DNA of 10,237 bases from JBFLVQ01 sp040758525 (GTDB lineage Bacteria > Acidobacteriota > Blastocatellia > Chloracidobacteriales > JADJPF01): assembly GCA_040758525.1 (NCBI GenBank), contig JBFLVQ010000325.1:1-10237 (forward strand), read 5' to 3'. Positions 1 through 6,396 of this stretch are shown here, one piece after another. Made by a program: the position numbers and the translations under genes. The notes beneath the pieces are model-generated. The model was not told the origin of the DNA, ran no database searches, and was given only the letters and a program-made list of their open reading frames with translations. Numbering within the stretch: position 1 is the first letter of the stretch; every line of letters begins with the position of its first letter.

Positions 1-37
1 CTCTCCTTCTCTTCCAACTGGTGCATTACCTACTTTC

Positions 38-112
38 CACCCTCAAAGCAGCAGGACACATACTGTGTGGTGTTACTGATGGTCTCCTGTCTGGTTTGAG
101 GGTGATTTTTTT
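38..112 (+). terminator. Nested stem-loop terminator of an upstream unit
   Basis: CACCCTCAAA at 38-47 is a perfect reverse complement of TTTGAGGGTG at 95-104, and seven T residues follow at 106-112. This is the layout of an intrinsic terminator reading on the + strand. The 47-base apical part is not a plain loop. CAGGA (52-56) can pair with TCCTG (85-89), and CACA (57-60) can pair with TGTG (64-67) inside it, so the RNA would form a long interrupted hairpin. It probably ends a gene lying to the left of the window. The size and nested structure would also fit the 3' end of a small RNA or an attenuator in front of the gene at 270, which I cannot exclude. Confidence 0.6.
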
Positions 113-269
113 CCGCAAATTTTTCCTGCTTCTGTTATATTGCTCTCTCAAAATTTGTCTTATCAACGTAAGCCAATGCTGCTTTGAATAAATAGTATAT
201 AAGACGGCAATGCCCTTGATCAGGTCTCGTTGATATTTATCCCGACTTAAGGCTTGCCACTGAGGAATT

Positions 270-1670
270 ATGACAGATAAGACTTACGAAGAGATAAAGA
301 AGATCATCTTTGCACGTAAACTTGGAGAGTGTCGTAGCGCGGCAGAGTGGCAGCAGCTCTATGCCAATGGGAGCAAGAATCTTCCTATCAATCATCTTAC
401 CAGTTGTGCTAACTGCCTGGACAAAGTGAACCATCTGTTAGGACTACCTTTGCTTAGTGAGCGTCACCCTTTCGACACAATTATGCGCGATTCTGGTAAT
501 GATGATCCCTTCAATCCAACTGCTAATGATGATTCACCAACACGTAAAAAAGATAACCATACAGACCAGACGGCACTGCTGCGGCGGCTTGAAGAGGCAC
601 GTCGTCAACATCAAGCACAAATGCCACAAGAGATCACCCTATGTATCAATGGCTGGCCACTATCCTCCTGCCAAGTTCAAGCTGGAGCCAATACCCTCAC
701 CGTACGACCACGCCTAGAAGAGCCCCTTGAGAACTTAGAATTACTTGATGAAAACAGCCGTATTCTCTATCACCTACTCGTTGATGACGAATGTGCTAGT
801 GGCGCAGATCAGTGCTGGCCATCGCTTATGCTGGGGGCGCGCCGGACATTAGATATCAATATCAGTTGGATGGATGATTATCCAGAAATACATTTGCGTT
901 ATACTGCTCAAGAGTTGCCGGCACCCCTCCAAGAGAGTACTCAGGAGAGTTGGCGAGCAACTCTAATGCGCCAATTGAGCGAATGGTGGGCAGCAATTTG
1001 GCGTCGAGAATTGATCGTAGTTGCAGCAGTATTACTTATTCTTATACTTATTCCTGTCGGCCTATGGATAGAACAGTCCCGCTCTCAGACCGTGGCAAAA
1101 CTAGCACATGAGCTAGCACGAATAGAGCAGGAACGTAATGAGCTTAACCAACGTCTTGCGGAAGAGCAGGCACGCCGTCAGGCGGCTGAGGCCACGCGTG
1201 ATGAACTGCTACGTCATCCACAGCGCCAAGATACCGTAAAGGAAGAGACCCCCATCTCCAAACCTACAGAGATTGCTATTGCCAAACCGCTACATTTTAC
1301 CTTACAGCAGGGACCTGATGATGATACTGATGCTTTCACGCTTGGAGCGACACGCGGCTCATTAGGCGGATCGCTACTTGTGCCCCGTAGCAATAAAGCA
1401 AAGTTTGCCCTGCGCTTGCCACGCTATGCTGAAGATGGCGAGACAATGTTTAACACTTACTTAATCAAATTAACAATCCCAGGCCAATCACCGTTGCTTG
1501 CGCGTTTTAAGAAGCCCTCTCCTTCCGATGATCCGGTCTTCGTGGTAGTGCGAGCCGAACTCACCAATACCGATAAGCTTGCCCTTAATAGCGAAGCTAC
1601 CGCAGTCGTAATTGGAATTACTGGAAAAGGGCAATCAGTAATTGGTAGTGTGCCATTACGTTTTGAGTAG
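270..1670 (+). CDS. Transmembrane zinc-finger anti-sigma-factor-like protein
   Basis: A 466-residue protein that probably holds the sigma factor encoded downstream at the membrane until a signal arrives. The N-terminal region contains HLTSCANC (H42, C46, C49), the HxxxCxxC core of zinc-binding anti-sigma domains. An acidic, polar linker (about 70-100) leads to a beta-rich cytoplasmic segment (about 115-215). One membrane helix follows at about 248-267, preceded by RRE, which places the N-terminus in the cytoplasm. After the helix comes a strongly predicted coiled coil (about 272-315, rich in E, Q, R, A and L), then a beta-rich C-terminal periplasmic domain (about 340-466). The start has a GAGG at 262-265, four bases before ATG. 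The architecture resembles large anti-sigma factors of acidobacteria; sigma binding is inferred from the zinc motif and the neighbour. The signal sensed is unknown. The gene precedes its sigma gene with a 119-base gap, so it may have its own promoter. Confidence 0.7.
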   Translation: MTDKTYEEIKKIIFARKLGECRSAAEWQQLYANGSKNLPINHLTSCANCLDKVNHLLGLPLLSERHPFDTIMRDSGNDDPFNPTANDDSPTRKKDNHTDQTALLRRLEEARRQHQAQMPQEITLCINGWPLSSCQVQAGANTLTVRPRLEEPLENLELLDENSRILYHLLVDDECASGADQCWPSLMLGARRTLDINISWMDDYPEIHLRYTAQELPAPLQESTQESWRATLMRQLSEWWAAIWRRELIVVAAVLLILILIPVGLWIEQSRSQTVAKLAHELARIEQERNELNQRLAEEQARRQAAEATRDELLRHPQRQDTVKEETPISKPTEIAIAKPLHFTLQQGPDDDTDAFTLGATRGSLGGSLLVPRSNKAKFALRLPRYAEDGETMFNTYLIKLTIPGQSPLLARFKKPSPSDDPVFVVVRAELTNTDKLALNSEATAVVIGITGKGQSVIGSVPLRFE

Positions 1671-1776
1671 CCACTACTAAATGCTTAACAATCCTCATCA
1701 ATGGTAATTCTTAAACATCCCCACAAAAATGATTTGTAAGGACACAGTGAAACGATTCGGTTCTGCTTGCCGATAT

Positions 1777-1781
1777 AGGAG
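1777..1781 (+). promoter_or_regulatory. Ribosome binding site fixing the sigma factor start
   Basis: AGGAG lies eight bases before the ATG at 1790. An in-frame GTG at 1781 would give three more residues, but it overlaps this site and has no ribosome binding site of its own, so ATG 1790 is the better start. Confidence 0.7.
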
Positions 1782-1789
1782 TGCTGTTT

Positions 1790-2356
1790 ATGTCCAGTAA
1801 CTATCCATACCTAACGATAACTGATCATGCCAAGATTTTCGTTGACAATTATGAACAACTATTGCGGCGTGCGCGCTATTTATGCCAGGGCGATATCATG
1901 ACCGCAGAAGATCTAGTGCAGACTGCCTATATACAGTTTGTCACCTACCAGCCACCACTTAATACAATAGATAATCCACTTGCTTATCTATATCGTCTAG
2001 TTGGCAATGTGCATAAAAATCAATTGATCCGTGCTAGCGCACAGAAACGTGGTGGTTTTGGCAAAACGATCGATCTACCAATAATTGAAGATCTAGTCTA
2101 TGATCCTATAATAGATCGGCAACAGGCACATGATCTACTTATAGAGATCGCACATTTTGCTAGTGAACGTCGCCAGACTTCTAAGGCAGGGGCAGTTTTA
2201 ATACTACGCTTCCTGCTTGGCTACTTTCCCAAAGAGATTGCCCAACTTCTCACCATCAGTATATTCGCAGTTAATAATCTGATTATGCGTGGACGTCAGG
2301 AACTTAAAGACTCCCTTAAAAATCCAGTTCGCAAACCACAATTACGCTGTCGCTAA
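1790..2356 (+). CDS. ECF-type RNA polymerase sigma factor
   Basis: A 188-residue sigma-70 family protein of extracytoplasmic-function size. Region 2 is visible at about residues 12-80: YEQLLRRARYL, then the typical AEDLVQTAYIQF helix, then PLAYLYRLVGNVHKNQ. Region 4 is at about 133-175: LRFLLGYFPKEIAQLLTISI, then FAVNNLIMRGRQELK, a recognisable helix-turn-helix in which the usual 'GTVKSRLHRAR' is replaced by a divergent AVNNLIMRGR. There is no region 1.1 or region 3, as expected for this class. It follows the anti-sigma-like gene on the same strand, so the two probably form a regulatory pair. The order (anti-sigma first) and the 119-base spacer differ from the usual sigma-then-anti-sigma operon. 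Its target promoters cannot be named from this window. The short basic C-terminal tail (KNPVRKPQLRCR) has no known role. Confidence 0.85.
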   Translation: MSSNYPYLTITDHAKIFVDNYEQLLRRARYLCQGDIMTAEDLVQTAYIQFVTYQPPLNTIDNPLAYLYRLVGNVHKNQLIRASAQKRGGFGKTIDLPIIEDLVYDPIIDRQQAHDLLIEIAHFASERRQTSKAGAVLILRFLLGYFPKEIAQLLTISIFAVNNLIMRGRQELKDSLKNPVRKPQLRCR

Positions 2357-2388
2357 ATGGGCGCGATTGTCCTGGCTAATTGTTGCTT

Positions 2389-2447
2389 GCGTTTTACCAC
2401 AGAATAGATAGACTTGCTGTTTTTCTCTCTACTCTGTGGTAAAACGC
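2389..2447. terminator. Long inverted repeat between convergent genes
   Basis: GCGTTTTACCACAGA (2389-2403) and TCTGTGGTAAAACGC (2433-2447) are perfect 15-base complements separated by 29 bases that include a T5 run. The element lies between the stop of the sigma gene (2356) and the stop of the convergent amidase gene (2454), so a bidirectional terminator is the simplest reading. Neither side has a proper T-tract after the stem. Confidence 0.5.
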
Positions 2448-2453
2448 TGCTCA

Positions 2454-3254
2454 TCAGTTTTTAGTAAGAATCTTCATAGTGAGAGTTTGGGCGTCATACT
2501 CAACGCGAAAGCCTAGCGCTTCAATAAGTGGTCGTGCTTCTACTATTGTGACACCATCCAACAAAGTAGCATCACAATTGATTGGGTTGCCGTCTAACCC
2601 GACGACACGCGGAGTTTTTGGTTCAGCGGGTGTATCTGTGACATCTTCAGACAATGGGCTATGGAATGTAGATGAGAGCACCAGTTCTTGAAAACGATCC
2701 CAAGGGAAATGTGAACCTGGATCGGAGCGACGAGCAGGATCAAGCTTGGCATGACTGACAACATCACGCAGATCTGGATATTTGCTCCAAGCATATCTAA
2801 CCAAGGCAGCAGTCTGTTCTACCTGCCAATCCGAGAATGGATCATTATTCTGCTGTGTATTGACAACCTCTATACCCAATGACCAGTAATTAACGTTCTG
2901 GCTACCATTGTTAATATCTGGATGCGAACGGTCATTGCGTACATGCCAAGCAGCACGTGCTTCTGGTGCACAGGCCCAGACAAATTTTCCATGTTGTGTA
3001 TCCTTTTCACCAGGTACAAGCCAGTGGAAGCTGGCCCGATGCTCGAACATTACGCTCATCGCCCCTGCTGAAGTCGCGCCTGCGGTAGCGTGAATGACGA
3101 TAGCTCGGACACGGCCATCACTGCGAAAAGCACGGTCGCTGGTCGATTTGGATATATGCTGTTGCACACCTGGGTACCAGGCGCGGGGTGGTTCAGGTAA
3201 AGGTGGCCCTTCATAACGAGGAAGCTGAAAGTGAAATGTTTTTGGATCGACCAT
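2454..3254 (-). CDS. N-acetylmuramoyl-L-alanine amidase (Amidase_2/PGRP type)
   Basis: A 266-residue enzyme expected to cut the amide bond between N-acetylmuramic acid and L-alanine in peptidoglycan. The catalytic domain spans about residues 48-195. IVIHATAG gives zinc ligand H55, LGIEV gives the conserved acid E129, and SHAKLDPARRSDPG gives H168 and D178, the other two zinc ligands; R175/R176 stand where AmpD-type enzymes have the lysine. A linker rich in P and T (about 197-216) leads to a C-terminal segment (about 217-264, VVGLDGNPINCDA...VEARPLIEALGFRVEYD) that resembles the copper-amine-oxidase-N/stalk domain found on cell-wall enzymes. No signal peptide or membrane helix is seen at the N-terminus, so export is unexplained; it may act in the cytoplasm on recycled muropeptides, or be a phage-like lysin. 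AGGAG at 3261-3265 lies six bases before the ATG and supports this start. Confidence 0.85.
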   Translation of the reverse strand: MVDPKTFHFQLPRYEGPPLPEPPRAWYPGVQQHISKSTSDRAFRSDGRVRAIVIHATAGATSAGAMSVMFEHRASFHWLVPGEKDTQHGKFVWACAPEARAAWHVRNDRSHPDINNGSQNVNYWSLGIEVVNTQQNNDPFSDWQVEQTAALVRYAWSKYPDLRDVVSHAKLDPARRSDPGSHFPWDRFQELVLSSTFHSPLSEDVTDTPAEPKTPRVVGLDGNPINCDATLLDGVTIVEARPLIEALGFRVEYDAQTLTMKILTKN

Positions 3255-3312
3255 CGTTTTCTCCTATTCTTACATTGAGCATATTCTGCTTATCTGACTA
3301 TGCCATGGTACT

Positions 3313-3403
3313 CAACTATTATCACTCAAATAGTTGAACGGAAAGGCAGTCGCATTCTCCGAGGCTTTAGTCCGGAGTCAAGCCTGCCATTGCCCGACAG
3401 GGC
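3313..3403 (+). repeat. Cluster of three hairpins left of the structured RNA
   Basis: CAACTATT (3313-3320) pairs perfectly with AATAGTTG (3329-3336) around an 8-base loop. CTCCG (3357-3361) pairs with CGGAG (3373-3377) around AGGCTTTAGTC. GCCC (3392-3395) pairs with GGGC (3400-3403) around GACA. Subterminal hairpins of this kind mark the ends of IS200/IS605-type elements, so this may be a left end or an older right end. That assignment is inference; the pairing itself is visible. Confidence 0.35.
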
Positions 3404-3413
3404 GATAAAAAGG

Positions 3414-3442
3414 TTGCTGTTTCGTCTATATTTTTCTATAAT
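3414..3442 (+). promoter_or_regulatory. Putative sigma70 promoter for the structured RNA
   Basis: A perfect TATAAT (3437-3442) stands 17 bases after TTGCTG (3414-3419), a weak -35. The predicted transcription start is near 3449, exactly where the first strong hairpin of the candidate RNA begins. The same bases also form an inverted repeat: GGTTGC at 3412-3417 and GCAACC at 3444-3449. Confidence 0.35.
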
Positions 3443-3448
3443 GGCAAC

Positions 3449-3662
3449 CATTGTTAGGTAACTAACAATCATACCCGCAGGAACGCGGGGGAGTGCGCGC
3501 CCAGGGGCAGATAAGACCTCTTGCTCTAATGAACCAGAGGCAAGCTCGCAAAACCATCAATGATGGAAGTCAACGCGAACCTGGTAGTACTTCTGTAGGA
3601 TACTGTCGTGAGACAGAATCTCGAACCCAGGAAGCTTTGGCATTTATGCCAGAGTTGTTCAC
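3449..3662 (+). ncRNA. Candidate structured RNA, omegaRNA-like
   Basis: Seven local stems follow one another on the + strand: ATTGTTAG/CTAACAAT (3450-3457/3462-3469, GTAA loop), CCCGC/GCGGG (3474-3478/3485-3489), CTTGCTCT/AGAgGCAAG (3520-3527/3536-3544, one bulged G), CCATC/GATGG (3554-3558/3562-3566), GAAGT/ACTTC (3566-3570/3589-3593), CTGTC/GACAG with a GTGA loop (3603-3607/3612-3616), and an 8-bp stem with a TTTA loop (3635-3642/3647-3654, one G-U pair) followed by TTGTTCAC. The last hairpin plus a TTCAC end is how right ends of IS200/IS605 TnpB elements look. In those elements this region is the omegaRNA scaffold, with the guide directly downstream. A weak reading frame through the same bases (3466-3687, ...LALMNQRQARK...REPGSTSVGYCRETESRTQEA...) resembles TnpB C-terminal tails but has a stop just upstream at 3463-3465. 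No tnpB lies nearby. The family assignment is from memory of such ends and is uncertain. Confidence 0.45.
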
Positions 3663-3698
3663 ATCGAATACGCGGGTAAAAGATTAGCGGGATTAAGG

Positions 3699-3738
3699 TC
3701 TACATAACAACGCCGGTTGTACGGCGTTGTTATGTAGA
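3699..3738. terminator. Perfect 17-bp hairpin between ncRNA and receptor gene
   Basis: TCTACATAACAACGCCG (3699-3715) and its exact complement (3722-3738) enclose a 6-base loop. It lies 8 bases past the stop of the receptor gene on the - strand and 37 bases past the presumed end of the RNA on the + strand, so it could stop transcription from both sides. There is no T-run on either side. Confidence 0.6.
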
Positions 3739-3745
3739 GTTGGAA

Positions 3746-6169
3746 TTAGAATCTAAACTTTATTCCTATTGTGCCAATTGCACCTGGTGACTGAAAGCCA
3801 TCCTCAAAATACTTTTCATCAAACAGATTCGACACTTTGCCAAAGACTTCCAAGCTCTCGCTGTCGTTTAAAGGGAAAGTATAAGAGGCACCCAGATCCG
3901 CTTTCACATAACCATCAAAACGAAAAATTGGCGAGGCAAATCCTGTGAATAACTCTGGTGGTGTGAAGACTGGATTGTCATAGTCGCTAATCGCAGATAG
4001 ATCGAAATTCACATTGAGACCACGATAGCGCTCGTTGATGGAAAAATTGAAAGTATGTCGTGGAATACTAAAGGTGCGAGTACTGCCAAAGATACGACGA
4101 CCATCACTACGCTGACCATTGAAGAACAGTTCTGCATTGGCATATAGATAAGAGAGATTGACATCGAGTCCGCGCACAGGATTAGCGGCTACAGCGGCCT
4201 CAAAACCGCGTGAGAGTCCACCTGGTGAATTAGTCTGAGAGAAGGCGGCTCCTGCTGCTGCAGAGAAAGGCACAAACCCACCAATTACGATCTCTTGACG
4301 GCGTGTGTAGAAATAGCTGAGTGAGAGGCGTAGACGATCATTGAATGCGCTCTGATCTATCCCACCATCGACGGATAGCACTCGCTCTGGACGTAGAAAT
4401 GGATTACCTATACGCACCGGCCTGAACATACCATCAAAGGCGCTAAAACGTTCTGATAAAGAAGGAGCACGAAAGCTATTGCCAATATGCGCACGTAGCT
4501 TTGTACCAGTGTTAAAGAATGCATATGCGATCGAACCATCACCAACATAGGCATTAGGCACATCAATCGCTTTTAATCGTGCTAAATCCTCCGGCGGAAT
4601 GTTGGTAAATCTATCTGGAATATCTAGAGTAAAGGTCTGTACACGTCCAGAGACCGATAGTTGCAATCGATTCTCAAAGTATCGCTGTTGATCCTGAAAA
4701 TAGAAACCATAGCTCTTTTGCGAGAATGATTCACGTCCAAAGAAATCTGTACGCTGTCGCAATCGCTCTTTCTCAGCTTCAAAGCCTACTGTAACCAGGT
4801 TGTGTGCACCCACACGCAGATTCACACCGGAGTTGAAAGTATAAGTGCGCCCACGAAACAGTGTGTCGCTAGTAAAAGCAGGAAAGAACCCTTGTGCCTT
4901 TGTGATCAGCGATTTTAGCAATGGATCTGCATCCGGACCATCAAAAAAGCGTCGATTAGAGCGTACATAATTGAACGAAGCATAATAGCTGATAAGTTCG
5001 TTCACTCTATGACGTAGCGCTACTCCGCTTTGAAACAAGCGCACTGTACGGAAAAAGTCAGGATCATTAAGATCTGGGATAAAACCAGCGATTGGACCAG
5101 CACCTGTTGCATAACCGAATTCATTACCGGTTGGCCCTATAGGAAAAGGGCTATCATTGAGTTGCAAGAATGAACGACTGTAATTTATTACCCCAGAAAG
5201 TGAGAAACCTGTAATCGGTGTGTAACGCACACTTGTGCCCAATGAGGTAGCACGATATATGTCTTGATCATCAATACCATCATTGGTATCTATACGCGAG
5301 GCAGCAATACCATAACTGAAGACATTCTTGATGCTGCCGCCAACACGTGCAGCTTCGCGGAAAAAGCCTAGCGAACCACCTTCAAATAGTACCTCGCCAG
5401 ATGGTGCGCCTGTGCCTGTGTAAGGCACAACATTGATAACACCGCCGACTGCCGTTGTGCCATAGAGCGCACTACCACTACCACGCATAATCTCTATACG
5501 TTGTACATTATTGACAAAGAGGCTGTCATTAAGCGAGAGCGATGAGCCGCGAAACTCCCCTGCATCACGTAGACGCAGCCCATCAATCAATACTGCTGTG
5601 TCTTCATCAAACAGACCTCGTAAGCGAATAGAAGTAAAGCCGCCAGGTCCACCAAAGGTCTTTAACCGCACACCCGGTTCGTTGCGCAACACCTCACCAA
5701 GTGAGTACTCCTGACGAGCATCGATCTCTTCACGGCTCACAACTGTGAGAGACTTAGAGAGTTCATCGATAGTTTGTGCAGTACTGGTGGCAGTAATTAT
5801 TACCTCTTCATTGATACCATTGACGCGTAAGGTCAACTCGATCTGTTCGGCAGCCCCTGTAGCTAGCTTAATCTGTTGCGAAACAGTAGCACGAAAACCA
5901 TCTGCTTCAGCTTTGATAAAATATTCGTCGGCAGCAAGATTAACAAAATGGAAACGACCATCCTCACCAGTAGTAGTAGACTGTTGCCGACCATCACGTG
6001 CTGACAGTGTGAGTGCAGCACTGCGTACAGGTTGATCAGCTTCATCTTTTACCAGACCACTGATCTCACCCTTCGATTGATTCTGCGGTATGGCAAGTGT
6101 TAGTGTGGCAAATATATTGAGAAGAATGATTGTTAGTAAAGCAGAAAAGCTTAAACGAAAATAGGACAT
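3746..6169 (-). CDS. btuB: TonB-dependent outer membrane vitamin B12 receptor (BtuB-like)
   Basis: Outer membrane receptor, 807 residues from the start chosen here, for energy-dependent uptake of cobalamins. The signal peptide is MSYFRLSFSALLTIILLNIF...LA (1-26). A carboxypeptidase-regulatory-like beta domain follows (about 35-115, ISGLVKDEADQPVRSAALTL...GEDGRFHF). Then come a TonB box EEVIITAT (about 121-128), a plug domain (about 135-245, with VLIDGLRLRDAG and VQRIEIMRGSGSALYGTTAV), and a long barrel ending SNLFDEKYFEDGF...IGIKFRF with the C-terminal F of outer membrane proteins. The frame stays open to 6268, but that start would put 33 extra residues before the signal peptide and would run through the riboswitch. 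ATG 6169 has AGGAG in front of it. The extra N-terminal domain is common in acidobacteria and Bacteroidetes and absent from E. coli BtuB. B12 as substrate follows from the riboswitch; other corrinoids are possible. Confidence 0.85.
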   Translation of the reverse strand: MSYFRLSFSALLTIILLNIFATLTLAIPQNQSKGEISGLVKDEADQPVRSAALTLSARDGRQQSTTTGEDGRFHFVNLAADEYFIKAEADGFRATVSQQIKLATGAAEQIELTLRVNGINEEVIITATSTAQTIDELSKSLTVVSREEIDARQEYSLGEVLRNEPGVRLKTFGGPGGFTSIRLRGLFDEDTAVLIDGLRLRDAGEFRGSSLSLNDSLFVNNVQRIEIMRGSGSALYGTTAVGGVINVVPYTGTGAPSGEVLFEGGSLGFFREAARVGGSIKNVFSYGIAASRIDTNDGIDDQDIYRATSLGTSVRYTPITGFSLSGVINYSRSFLQLNDSPFPIGPTGNEFGYATGAGPIAGFIPDLNDPDFFRTVRLFQSGVALRHRVNELISYYASFNYVRSNRRFFDGPDADPLLKSLITKAQGFFPAFTSDTLFRGRTYTFNSGVNLRVGAHNLVTVGFEAEKERLRQRTDFFGRESFSQKSYGFYFQDQQRYFENRLQLSVSGRVQTFTLDIPDRFTNIPPEDLARLKAIDVPNAYVGDGSIAYAFFNTGTKLRAHIGNSFRAPSLSERFSAFDGMFRPVRIGNPFLRPERVLSVDGGIDQSAFNDRLRLSLSYFYTRRQEIVIGGFVPFSAAAGAAFSQTNSPGGLSRGFEAAVAANPVRGLDVNLSYLYANAELFFNGQRSDGRRIFGSTRTFSIPRHTFNFSINERYRGLNVNFDLSAISDYDNPVFTPPELFTGFASPIFRFDGYVKADLGASYTFPLNDSESLEVFGKVSNLFDEKYFEDGFQSPGAIGTIGIKFRF

Positions 6170-6173
6170 AAAG

Positions 6174-6178
6174 CTCCT
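6174..6178 (-). promoter_or_regulatory. Ribosome binding site fixing the receptor start
   Basis: On the - strand AAAGGAG ends four bases before ATG 6169. It is the likely target of riboswitch control: the C-rich CCCCCTCC (6214 down to 6207) just after the aptamer could pair with its GGAG part. Confidence 0.6.
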
Positions 6179-6211
6179 TTCTCTTCCCCATCGGAAGATT
6201 GGGTGCGGAGG

Positions 6212-6385
6212 GGGCGAATCGGTCTCCTGGCTTGCAGCATAGAACCATCTGTACAACCTACTCTCCACGCCTTCCCATCCTATTCAGACAGTGGCTTCAA
6301 GGGTGGATTTCGTAGCTGCTTACAGTTGCGAGGGCAGCAGCGGATTTGCACCGCACTTCCCGGTATTCGCACCTATTCCGGTTGT
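6212..6385 (-). promoter_or_regulatory. Cobalamin riboswitch controlling the TonB receptor
   Basis: The - strand contains the conserved cobalamin aptamer blocks in order: AGGTGCGAATACCGGGAAG (6374-6356), GGTGCAAATCCGC with the following CTG (about 6351-6336), GCAACTGTAAGC (6329-6318), GCCACTG (6295-6289), GGGAAGGCG (6276-6268), and the B12 box AAGCCAGGAGACC (6233-6221). Binding of adenosyl- or other cobalamin would fold the RNA and switch off the gene. The expression platform appears to act on translation. A small hairpin (6203-6187, CCC..ATC/GAT..GGG with a bulged A) and a C-rich stretch lie next to the ribosome binding site, and no terminator T-run follows. The aptamer begins within about 20 bases of the lpxD stop. 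Confidence 0.93.
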
Positions 6386-6396
6386 TAAAGAACTAA

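Larger units (their letters stand above)
3313..3662 (+). mobile_element. Possible remnant of an IS200/IS605-type element
   Basis: Hairpins near both edges, an end-like TTCAC at 3658-3662 and a degenerate frame resembling the C-terminal tail of TnpB suggest that an insertion element lost its protein-coding part. No transposase catalytic motif (HUH of TnpA, RuvC of TnpB) can be read in any frame here. If this is right, only the ends and the RNA survive. Confidence 0.3.
3255..3745. other. Gene-poor stretch rich in small hairpins
   Basis: No open frame here reads like a normal protein. The stretch holds at least eight short perfect or near-perfect inverted repeats on the + strand, a TATAAT box and a strong 17-bp terminal hairpin, each described separately. 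The left part (3255-3312) holds only the amidase ribosome binding site and probably its promoter. Confidence 0.7.

Noticed and set aside
198..205. TATATAAG as the -10 of a promoter for the anti-sigma gene
   Set aside because: No acceptable -35 stands 15-19 bases upstream; AT-rich sequence here makes a chance match likely.
1747..1776. GTGAAAC with a downstream CGATATA as an autoregulated ECF promoter of the sigma gene
   Set aside because: Transcription would start at about 1781, after most of the ribosome binding site at 1777-1781, which contradicts the good spacing of that site to ATG 1790.
3493..3687. 64-residue frame as a real small gene
   Set aside because: The start is a GTG without a good ribosome binding site, the frame overlaps a chain of hairpins, and the composition looks like the translated end of a TnpB element. 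It is treated as part of the RNA/element remnant.
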